Below are positions 1 to 6,276 of a DNA stretch of 9,619 nt, piece after piece (the stretch's first letter is position 1; each line of letters starts with the position of its first letter). The stretch spans positions 1 to 9,619 of the forward strand of contig JAANXG010000107.1 of NCBI GenBank assembly GCA_018263405.1, read 5' to 3'. The stretch is from Gammaproteobacteria bacterium (lineage in GTDB: Bacteria > Pseudomonadota > Gammaproteobacteria > Arenicellales > JAANXG01). The position numbers were made by a program, and so were the translations under genes. Under the pieces are notes generated by a model that did no database searches, was not told the DNA's origin, and saw nothing but the letters and a program-made list of their open reading frames with translations.

Positions 1-20
1 GGAAATCGAGACCAATTTTT

Positions 21-64
21 CGATTTATTGAGGCGAATAGCCAGCTATTTAACGAAATAAATCG
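21..64. repeat. 44-bp imperfect dyad (two nested inverted repeats)
   Basis: The outer arms CGATTTATT (21-29) and AATAAATCG (56-64) are exact reverse complements. Inside them AATAGC (36-41) and GCTATT (44-49) are also exact reverse complements, around a 2-nt centre and a symmetric 6-by-6 unpaired part. A second overlapping hairpin is possible between AAATCGA (3-9) and TCGATTT (20-26). No run of T follows, so it does not look like a rho-independent terminator. It could be the end of a longer repeat or insertion element continuing to the left, or a protein-binding dyad. The symmetry is plain; the function is unknown. Confidence 0.6.
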
Positions 65-103
65 GGAAAGTGGGCCGATCTCCCGCCGCCGCAGTAGATT
101 CAT

Positions 104-151
104 CCTAAGTCCGACAGGCTCCTAGGAGCCCTAAGTCCGACAGGCTCCTAG
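104..151. repeat. Tandem 22-bp repeat with alternative stem-loops (REP-like)
   Basis: A 22-bp sequence starting CCTAAGTCCGACAGGCTCCT occurs exactly twice, at 104-125 and 130-151 (period 26, 4-nt spacer GAGC). The junction makes a perfect 14-bp palindrome, GGCTCCTAGGAGCC (117-130). CTAGGAGCC (122-130) can also pair with GGCTCCTAG (143-151) across a 12-nt loop, so two mutually exclusive hairpins are possible. Such compact stem-forming repeats between genes resemble the REP sequences mobilised by RAYT (TnpA-REP) transposases, but no such gene is in the window. That family assignment is inference. Confidence 0.7.
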
Positions 152-183
152 AGTCGGCGGTTGTTAGAGTATTAAATAATAAC

Positions 184-354
184 GTAAGACCTCAATAACC
201 CCGTGCAAGAATGTGGGGGTAGGGTTGTCTTTCAGGGCTGTCGAAAGCACGGAAGCTTTCGCCAGAGCGTACAAGGATGTATTCACAGCGCCCCTGAAAG
301 ACAACCCTATCCCCACATGATCGCCGACATTGCACGGACTTTTTGAGAAATTAC
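184..354. mobile_element. 171-bp inverted-repeat element with 8-bp flanking direct repeat (MITE-like)
   Basis: The whole element is symmetric about position 269. The termini GTAA (184-187) and TTAC (351-354) pair, then CTCAA (191-195) with TTGAG (343-347), then CCGTGCAA (201-208) with TTGCACGG (330-337). Inside is a 27-bp stem (211-237 with 292-318) that matches at 26 positions; the odd pair, G219 with T310, is a wobble in RNA. The core carries a small hairpin, CGAAAGC (242-248) with GCTTTCG (255-261). ATAATAAC is present exactly on both outer sides (176-183 and 355-362), as expected of a target-site duplication. There is no coding capacity, so any movement would need a transposase elsewhere. 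If transcribed, it would fold into a long stable hairpin. The family is not recognised with certainty. Confidence 0.65.
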
Positions 355-364
355 ATAATAACTA

Positions 365-499
365 GAACCTGTCTCAAATCTTTTCCACGTATGCGTTGTT
401 TTTGGGGCGCTCAAATGCTCATGTACTCTCGTGTACACTGCGCTTTTCGCGGCCCTCGGGCCTAGCCTACACGCAAAATCTACAATTTGAGATGGGTTC
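365..499. mobile_element. 135-bp inverted-repeat element with 6-bp flanking direct repeat (MITE-like)
   Basis: The 15-bp ends GAACCTGTCTCAAAT (365-379) and ATTTGAGATGGGTTC (485-499) are inverted repeats that match at 13 of 15 positions; the two mismatches are the central TG on each side. TAACTA occurs exactly on both sides (359-364 and 500-505), directly abutting the ends, which is the arrangement left by a transposition event. The interior is non-coding and contains a GGCCC/GGGCC hairpin (451-455 with 458-462) and TGTAC/GTACA (422-426 with 433-437). CTCAAAT recurs at 409-415. The left flanking repeat overlaps the right flanking repeat of the neighbouring element. The transposase that would act on it is not in this window. 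Confidence 0.65.
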
Positions 500-529
500 T
501 AACTATTCCAAAAACAACGATCTCAATCC

Positions 530-536
530 AGGAGAG
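530..536 (+). promoter_or_regulatory. Ribosome binding site of pntA
   Basis: AGGAGAG at 530-536 precedes two possible in-frame starts, ATG 540 and ATG 546. The gaps are 3 nt and 9 nt from the end of the motif, or 5 and 11 nt from AGGAG alone. Spacing does not settle the choice. Homologues begin at the equivalent of the second Met (MKIGVPKE). Confidence 0.6.
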
Positions 537-539
537 TAA

Positions 540-2105
540 ATGACGATGAAGATCGGAGTACCCAAAGAAATCCACTCGGGTGAAAAGCGCGTAGCAACAA
601 CACCCGAAGTCGCGGAAAAACTGCAAAAACTAGGGTTTTCAGTTGCAGTCGAAGCCGGCGCCGGTGAAGCAGCTAAATTCTCGGACGACGCCTACCGAAA
701 AACCGGTGTAGAAATCACCGATGATGCCAAAACATTGTGGGAGTCGTCCGACCTGATACTCAAGGTCCATGCACCTGAGCATCACCCCAAAATTGGTATC
801 GATGAGGTCGAACTATTAAGGGAAGGTAAAACGCTGACCAGTTTTATCTGGCCGGCGCAGAATGAAGAACTGATGCAGCGCCTCGCTGCCAAGAAGATTA
901 CCGTACTTGCCATGGACAGCGTACCTAGAATCTCCCGCGCCCAGAAACTCGATGCCCTGAGCTCCATGGCCAATATCGCGGGCTATCGTGCTGTGATTGA
1001 GGCATCCCAGCACTTTGGTCGGTTTTTCACCGGTCAGATGACGGCAGCCGGGAAGGTGCCCCCCGCCAAGATCATGGTGATCGGCGCTGGTGTCGCCGGA
1101 CTGGCAGCAATCGGCACGGCAAATGGTTTGGGCGCTATCGTCAGGGCCTTTGATACAAGGCCTGAAGTGAAGGAACAGGTTCAAAGTATGGGCGCCGAAT
1201 TTCTCGAACTCGATTTTCAAGAAGATGGTACAGGTGAAGGCGGCTATGCCAAGGTGATGAGTGATGAGTTTATCAAGGCTGAAATGGACCTCTTCACCCG
1301 CCAGGCCATGGAAGTCGATGTCATCATCACGACAGCCTTGATACCCGGGAAACCTGCCCCCGAATTGATTACGGAGGCCATGGTCGAGTCCATGCAGGAC
1401 GGCAGTGTAATTGTCGACCTTGCCGCAGAACAGGGCGGCAACTGTAAACTAACCGAACCGGGCAAAGTCGTTGAGAAGCATGGTGTTAGCATCATCGGCT
1501 ATACCGATATGCCCAGCAGACTGCCGACTCAAGCCAGCCAACTCTATGCAAACAATCTGCGTCACCTGCTGACCGATATGTGTCCGGAAAAGGATGGTGA
1601 ACTCGTAGTTGACATGGAGGATGAGGTTATTCGCGGGACGACTGTTATTAAAGAAGGGGAGGTCACCTGGCCGCCCCCGGCACCCAAGGTTTCGGAAGCA
1701 CCTTCTGCCCCTGTCGAAGAACCGAAAGCAGAGCCCGAAGAGGAAAAAAAACCACTGATTACGCCGGCCATCAGGACTGCCCTGACGATCCTGATCGGGG
1801 GCCTATGTTTTTATGGTATCGGCATCAGTGCGCCGGCTTCATTCATGCCGCACTTTACGGTTTTCGTATTGGCCTGCTTTGTCGGCTACATGGTGATCTG
1901 GAATGTAACCTATGCCCTGCATACCCCCCTGATGAGTGTCACCAATGCGATTAGCAGTATCATCATCATCGGCGCACTCATACAGGTCTCAACACCAAAC
2001 ACGTTGCTCGCGGGCATCGCCGCATTCGGGATGTTCATAACCAGTATTAATATCTTCGGCGGCTTTGCTGTTACCCAGCGTATGCTGCAGATGTTCAGGA
2101 AATAA
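540..2105 (+). CDS. pntA: NAD(P) transhydrogenase subunit alpha (PntA)
   Basis: PntA pairs with PntB in the inner membrane. The complex couples proton entry to hydride transfer from NADH to NADP+, supplying NADPH. The 521-residue product matches the undivided enterobacterial form (about 510 aa), not the split PntAA/PntAB of alphaproteobacteria. The NAD(H)-binding domain I fills residues 1 to about 375. It contains the RAQKLDALSS segment (133-142), which includes the loop that positions NAD and contacts domain III, and a GAGVAG dinucleotide-binding turn (182-187). A Pro/Glu-rich linker (about 377-405) leads to four membrane helices (about 409-427, 436-456, 464-482, 487-507), ending in the conserved NIFGGFAVTQRMLQMFRK. 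The start could be ATG 540 or ATG 546. The stop overlaps the pntB ribosome binding site, so the two genes form one operon. The upstream repeat cluster may influence expression. Confidence 0.97.
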   Translation: MTMKIGVPKEIHSGEKRVATTPEVAEKLQKLGFSVAVEAGAGEAAKFSDDAYRKTGVEITDDAKTLWESSDLILKVHAPEHHPKIGIDEVELLREGKTLTSFIWPAQNEELMQRLAAKKITVLAMDSVPRISRAQKLDALSSMANIAGYRAVIEASQHFGRFFTGQMTAAGKVPPAKIMVIGAGVAGLAAIGTANGLGAIVRAFDTRPEVKEQVQSMGAEFLELDFQEDGTGEGGYAKVMSDEFIKAEMDLFTRQAMEVDVIITTALIPGKPAPELITEAMVESMQDGSVIVDLAAEQGGNCKLTEPGKVVEKHGVSIIGYTDMPSRLPTQASQLYANNLRHLLTDMCPEKDGELVVDMEDEVIRGTTVIKEGEVTWPPPAPKVSEAPSAPVEEPKAEPEEEKKPLITPAIRTALTILIGGLCFYGIGISAPASFMPHFTVFVLACFVGYMVIWNVTYALHTPLMSVTNAISSIIIIGALIQVSTPNTLLAGIAAFGMFITSINIFGGFAVTQRMLQMFRK

Positions 2106-2110
2106 GGAGG
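2105..2110 (+). promoter_or_regulatory. Ribosome binding site that fixes the pntB start
   Basis: AGGAGG at 2105-2110 overlaps the last base of the pntA stop codon and lies 5 nt before ATG 2116. This selects 2116 over an upstream in-frame ATG at 2065, which would add 17 unconserved residues translated from inside pntA. Confidence 0.85.
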
Positions 2111-2115
2111 TAGCC

Positions 2116-3519
2116 ATGTCGGAAGGATTAGTTACAGTTTCTTATATCGGTGCCACCATTCTGTTCATCCTGGCCCTGGGCGGGTTGAGCCATCCGGAAA
2201 CGTCACGTCGTGGCAATGCCTACGGCATCACCGGCATGATTATCGCCATTCTGGCAACGGTGTTGGGACCGGAGGTCAGCGTCATCGGGATCGTCATTGC
2301 TTGCATGCTCATCGGCGGCACGATCGGTCTCATTCTCGCCCTGAAGGTGCAGATGACCCAGATGCCGGAACTGGTGGCCATTCTCCACAGCCTAGTAGGT
2401 ATTGCTGCAGTGCTCGTTGGCTTTGTGAACTTCATGGATCCGGATGCGGCGCTACAATTCAGTGGTGCTGAAAAGACCATCCATGAAATCGAAATCTATC
2501 TCGGCGTATTGATCGGTGCCGTTACATTTTCCGGTTCGGTCATTGCCTTTGGCAAACTGAGCGGCAAGATCTCCGGTAATCCGCTCATCCTTCCGGCGCG
2601 CCACTGGATAAACCTGGGATTGCTTATTCTCTCAATTTGGCTTTGCTTCGAATTCATGGATCAGGCTCAAGCCGGTGGCGGCGTGATACCGCTCCTGATC
2701 ATGACCGCGATCGCCCTCGCCTTTGGTGTGCATATGGTGATGGCGATTGGTGGCGCCGATATGCCTGTCGTGATCTCCATGTTGAACAGCTATTCGGGCT
2801 GGGCCGCGGCGGCCACCGGATTTATGTTGTCCAACGACCTGCTGATTGTCACCGGCGCCCTGGTGGGCAGCAGCGGCGCCATTCTGAGCTACATCATGTG
2901 CCGTGCCATGAACAGGAACTTTATTGGCGTGATTGCGGGCGGTTTTGGTACGGAATCCGCCGGAACTGCCGGCACTTCAAGCGATCAGGGTGAAGTCTTT
3001 CCAATCGAATTCGAAGAAGTATCTGACTTGTTGACGGCTGCCAGGGAAGTCATGATTATCCCCGGCTACGGTATGGCGGTGGCACAGGCACAACATACGG
3101 TTCGTGATATTACCAAGACCCTACGGGATAAGGGCGTTAATGTCCGCTTTGGCATTCACCCGGTAGCGGGTCGTATGCCTGGCCACATGAATGTGCTCTT
3201 GGCGGAAGCTCGCGTACCCTATGACATTGTCTTCGAGATGAGTGAAATCAACGACGATTTTCCGGCTATCGACGTGACTATCGTTGTCGGCGCGAATGAT
3301 ATCGTCAATCCGGATGCGCTGGAGGATCCCAACAGCCCGATCGCCGGTATGCCGGTGTTGGAATGCTGGAAAGGCAAGACCTCGATTGTACTGAAACGGA
3401 GTATGGCATCAGGCTATGCCGGGGTTCAGAACCCGTTGTTCTTTAAAGATAACACGAGAATGTTCTTTGGCGATGCGAAGAATAGCCTGGATTCCGTACT
3501 CGCAGAGATCGCCAAGTAG
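2116..3519 (+). CDS. pntB: NAD(P) transhydrogenase subunit beta (PntB)
   Basis: PntB supplies most of the proton channel (domain II) and the NADP(H)-binding domain III of the proton-translocating transhydrogenase. From ATG 2116 the product has 467 residues (E. coli PntB has about 462) and begins MSEGLVTVSYIG, as in homologues. Membrane helices fill residues 5 to about 275. They include His91 in PELVAILHS and Asn224 in SMLNSYSGW, which correspond to the E. coli residues His91 and Asn222 implicated in proton translocation. Domain III (about 300-467) has the NADP-binding PGYGMAVAQAQ turn (316-326), GANDIVNP (392-399) and KRSMASGYAGVQNPLFF (427-443). All key motifs are intact. It follows pntA by 10 nt. 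No clear terminator follows. Confidence 0.97.
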   Translation: MSEGLVTVSYIGATILFILALGGLSHPETSRRGNAYGITGMIIAILATVLGPEVSVIGIVIACMLIGGTIGLILALKVQMTQMPELVAILHSLVGIAAVLVGFVNFMDPDAALQFSGAEKTIHEIEIYLGVLIGAVTFSGSVIAFGKLSGKISGNPLILPARHWINLGLLILSIWLCFEFMDQAQAGGGVIPLLIMTAIALAFGVHMVMAIGGADMPVVISMLNSYSGWAAAATGFMLSNDLLIVTGALVGSSGAILSYIMCRAMNRNFIGVIAGGFGTESAGTAGTSSDQGEVFPIEFEEVSDLLTAAREVMIIPGYGMAVAQAQHTVRDITKTLRDKGVNVRFGIHPVAGRMPGHMNVLLAEARVPYDIVFEMSEINDDFPAIDVTIVVGANDIVNPDALEDPNSPIAGMPVLECWKGKTSIVLKRSMASGYAGVQNPLFFKDNTRMFFGDAKNSLDSVLAEIAK

Positions 3520-3628
3520 CTTACTGATTACGCCCCCTATTAGACTCCGCATTAACCGCGCTGACACCGCTTCGACAGTACCACCAATACCAACTCAATG
3601 CATATAAATGGAGGTCCGGGATTCTGCT
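3520..3628 (+). other. pntB-prfB intergenic spacer
   Basis: This 109-nt spacer has no strong hairpin with a T-run, so termination after pntB is not evident. It carries GGAGG (3610-3614) and GGGA (3618-3621) ahead of the prfB start. A prfB promoter could lie here, but no clear -35/-10 pair was seen. Confidence 0.4.
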
Positions 3629-4724
3629 ATGGAATTTACCGCATTGGTTGATATCGTCAAAGATCTGAAAGAGCGCGAAGCCGCTCTTAGGGGGTATCTT
3701 TGACCTCGATGCAAAGGAGGAGAAACTCGAAGAAATAGATCGACAATTGGAGCAGTCCGATATTTGGGACAATCCTGAACGTGCTCAGGAACTGGGCCGG
3801 TTGCGCTCGCGTTTAGTCCGGGTGGTGCGGGGCCTGGACGATATCCGCCGTTCGATCGTCGATGCCGGGGATTTGATCGAATTGGCTCGCCATGAGTCCG
3901 ATCCGGAGCTGTTGAGCTCGGTCGAAAGCGACCTGCGGAATGTGGACCGGGGCCTTGAGGAACTGGAGCTCGAAAGAATGTTCTCCGGGCCAATGGATGC
4001 CAATAACGCTTTTGTGGATATTCAATCCGGCTCGGGCGGCACGGAAGCCCAGGATTGGGCGGAAATGCTATTGCGCATGTACCTTCGATACTGCGAACAC
4101 AAACAATTTCGAGCGGAGTTGGTGGAAGTGTCCGAGGGTGACGTGGCGGGGATTAAAAGCGCCACAATCAAAGTAAGCGGGGACTATGCGTTCGGTTATT
4201 TGCGCACCGAGACGGGTATTCATAGGCTGGTGCGAAAATCACCTTTTGATTCCGGCCACCGGCGTCATACATCCTTTGCCTCGGTGTACGGCTATCCGGA
4301 AATTGACGACAAAGTGGAAGTGGAGATTAACCCGACGGATCTGAGGGTGGATACTTACCGGGCGAGTGGCGCCGGTGGTCAGCACGTTAACCGGACAGAT
4401 TCCGCAGTGCGGATCACCCATATGCCCACCGGTATCGTGGTTCAGTGCCAAAGTGACCGCTCGCAGCATCGTAACAAAGCGACCGCCATGCAAATGCTCA
4501 AGGCACGGCTGTACGAAGCGGAAATGCGCAAACGCCGGGCCGAGCAACAGCAAACGGAGGACAGCAAAGCCGATATCGGCTGGGGGCAGCAGATCCGCTC
4601 TTATGTGCTGGACCAGTCTCGCATCAAGGACCTCAGAACTTCCGTGGAGGTGGGCGACACACAGAGCGTTCTGGACGGCAATCTGGATCCGTTTATCGAG
4701 GCAAGCCTCAAAGCCGGGCTGTAG
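3629..4724 (+). CDS. prfB: Peptide chain release factor 2 (RF2), expressed by programmed +1 frameshift
   Basis: RF2 recognises UAA and UGA stop codons and triggers release of the finished peptide from the ribosome. The gene is read in two frames. Codons 1-24 (from ATG 3629) end at an in-frame TGA (3701-3703), and reading continues in the +1 frame at GAC 3702 to TAG 4722-4724. The joined protein has 364 residues (E. coli RF2 has 365). The stop-recognition SPF tripeptide is at about 204-206, and the catalytic GGQ at about 249-251 within SGAGGQHVNRTDSAVRI. The residue four before GGQ is Ala (about 245), the common bacterial state; E. coli K-12 carries Thr there. ATG 3608 is also in frame but lacks a binding site; ATG 3629 has GGGA 7 nt upstream and GGAGG 14 nt upstream, both imperfect. 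lysS follows after 31 nt, a conserved pairing. Confidence 0.97.
3689..3704 (+). promoter_or_regulatory. prfB: prfB programmed +1 frameshift signal
   Basis: AGGGGGTATCTTTGAC contains an internal Shine-Dalgarno-like AGGGGG (3689-3694), a 3-nt spacer, the slippery CTT codon, the TGA stop and a following C, a weak termination context. In the family, low RF2 lets the peptidyl-tRNA slip from CUU to UUU and decode GAC, while abundant RF2 terminates at UGA, so the protein regulates its own synthesis. Every element matches the well-known E. coli signal. Confidence 0.97.
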
Positions 4725-4755
4725 CAATATGAGACAATTCTACGGATAGCCGCGA

Positions 4756-6249
4756 ATGAGCGACGAAAACGAACAGATCAAACAACGCCGAGAGAAGCTC
4801 GACGCCCTGCGGCGCGGTGGATTTGGTTTTCCGAACGATTTCAAGCCGACACATCTGGTTTCCGACATTGTCGGGTCATACGGCGAGTGGGATGGACAAA
4901 AACTGGACGTTGCGCCGATCAGCGTCAAAATCACCGGCAGGATGATGAGCCGCCGCACCATGGGCAAATCCACGTTTGCGGATGTCCAGGACCGAAGCGG
5001 GCGAATCCAGATATTCGTACAGCGCGATAATCTGGAAAACGGCTTTTACAACGAACAATTCAAGAAATGGGATATCGGCGACATCGTCGGCGTCGCGGGA
5101 ACCTTGTTCCGGACCAGGACCGGCGAACTGAGTGTCCGGGTGGATGAGATCCGGCTGCTGACCAAGTCGCTGCGCCCCTTGCCGGAGAAGTTTCATGGCC
5201 TGAGCGACCAGGAGCTGCGTTACCGGCAGCGCTACGTGGATTTGATCGTCAATCCGGGCGCGCGACGAATTTTCCAGCTCCGGGCCAGAATCATCGAGTT
5301 TATAAGGTGGTTTTTCATCGAGCGCGGCTTCCTGGAAGTTGAAACTCCGATGATGCAGGCGATACCCGGCGGGGCGGTGGCCAGACCGTTTGTCACCCAT
5401 CACAATGCGCTGGACATGGATTTGTACCTGCGAGTGGCACCGGAGCTCTTTCTGAAGCGACTTGTGGTGGGCGGTTTTGACCGGGTGTTTGAAATCAACC
5501 GGAACTTCCGGAACGAGGGCGTTAGTACACAGCACAACCCGGAATTCACCATGCTCGAGTTCTACCAGGCCTACGCCGATTACGCCGACCTGATGGATTT
5601 GACGGAAATACTGCTTCGCGAACTGACCGGGGAGGTGCTGGGAGGGGGTTCGTTTCAGTACCAGGACCAGGCAATCAGCCTCGAGGAACCGTTCAAAAGA
5701 TTGAGCGTAACCGAAGCCGTATTGGAGCGAAATCCCGGGCTCGATGCCGCCGACACCGGTGACCGTCAACGATTGTCCGAGTACGGCCGTTCGTTGGAGA
5801 TCGAGGCCCAAGGGCACTGGGGCGAAGGAAAGTGGCTGATGGAAATATTCGAAAAAACGGTCGAAGACCGGTTGATTCAACCGACGTTCGTTACACTCTT
5901 TCCCCTCGAAGTTTCACCTTTGTCCCGCGTTAACGATGACAATCCGGCGGTTACCGACCGGTTTGAGCTATTCATTGCCGGGCGGGAAATCGCCAACGGT
6001 TTCTCGGAACTTAATGACGCCGAGGATCAGGCCGAGCGCTTCCAGCGGCAGGTTGCGGACAAGCAAGCGGGCGACGAGGAGGCCATGCATTTCGACCACG
6101 ACTATATTCGAGCGCTCGAGCATGGACTGCCGCCTACTGCCGGTGAGGGTATCGGGATCGATCGATTGGTGATGTTATTGGCGGATTGTCCTTCAATCCG
6201 TGACGTGCTGTTGTTTCCGCACATGCGCCCGGAAAGCACCGTTTCCTAA
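4756..6249 (+). CDS. lysS: Lysyl-tRNA synthetase, class II
   Basis: This cytoplasmic enzyme charges tRNA-Lys with lysine using ATP. The 497-residue product is close to E. coli LysS (505 aa). It begins with a short basic helix (REKLDALRRGGFGFPNDF), followed by an OB-fold anticodon-binding domain (about 55-140, ITGRMMSRRTMGKSTFADVQ). The class II catalytic core has motif 1 around FLEVETPMM (192-200), motif 2 around FEINRNFRNEG (245-255) with HNPEFTMLE (260-268), and motif 3 GEGIGIDRLVMLL (463-475). REIANGFSELND (410-421) is also intact. The start ATG 4756 has only a weak GGA (4744-4746) upstream. Together with the short gap after prfB, this suggests cotranscription, possibly with translational coupling. 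Nothing is missing or unusual. Confidence 0.97.
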   Translation: MSDENEQIKQRREKLDALRRGGFGFPNDFKPTHLVSDIVGSYGEWDGQKLDVAPISVKITGRMMSRRTMGKSTFADVQDRSGRIQIFVQRDNLENGFYNEQFKKWDIGDIVGVAGTLFRTRTGELSVRVDEIRLLTKSLRPLPEKFHGLSDQELRYRQRYVDLIVNPGARRIFQLRARIIEFIRWFFIERGFLEVETPMMQAIPGGAVARPFVTHHNALDMDLYLRVAPELFLKRLVVGGFDRVFEINRNFRNEGVSTQHNPEFTMLEFYQAYADYADLMDLTEILLRELTGEVLGGGSFQYQDQAISLEEPFKRLSVTEAVLERNPGLDAADTGDRQRLSEYGRSLEIEAQGHWGEGKWLMEIFEKTVEDRLIQPTFVTLFPLEVSPLSRVNDDNPAVTDRFELFIAGREIANGFSELNDAEDQAERFQRQVADKQAGDEEAMHFDHDYIRALEHGLPPTAGEGIGIDRLVMLLADCPSIRDVLLFPHMRPESTVS

Positions 6250-6276
6250 CCGGCTGCAGCCCGAGTCGATATCACC

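Larger units (their letters stand above)
1..539. other. Gene-free, repeat-packed region upstream of pntA
   Basis: No open reading frame here resembles a protein. The stretch is made almost entirely of dyad-symmetric sequence: a dyad at 21-64, a tandem repeat with stems at 104-151, and two inverted-repeat elements at 184-354 and 365-499. Only about 34 bases (506-539) separate the last element from the pntA start. The promoter of pntA must therefore lie inside or upstream of the repeats, or in a very short leader. A TACAAT hexamer at 481-486 resembles a sigma-70 -10 box but has no convincing -35 partner at 16-18 nt. Whatever gene lies to the left is outside the window. Confidence 0.8.

Noticed and set aside
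184..354. A structured small RNA or riboswitch in the pntA leader
   Set aside because: The near-perfect symmetry and exact flanking duplications are better explained as an inserted repeat. No known riboswitch core was recognised.
816..1220. Minus-strand open frame (134 codons) inside pntA
   Set aside because: Antisense to the conserved NAD-binding domain with no recognisable protein features.
2065..2115. Longer pntB starting at ATG 2065
   Set aside because: It would add 17 unconserved residues from within pntA. ATG 2116 has a strong AGGAGG and the family N-terminus.
3608..3628. Alternative in-frame prfB start at ATG 3608
   Set aside because: No Shine-Dalgarno sequence precedes it, and it would make the leader 31 codons instead of the usual 24-25.
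4729..4749. Six-codon open frame between prfB and lysS, considered as a leader peptide
   Set aside because: No lysine codons, no ribosome binding site and no attenuator hairpins next to it.
4876..5880. A 334-codon open frame on the minus strand opposite lysS
   Set aside because: It lies wholly inside the well-conserved lysS and its translation resembles no known family. It is a shadow of codon bias in a GC-rich gene.
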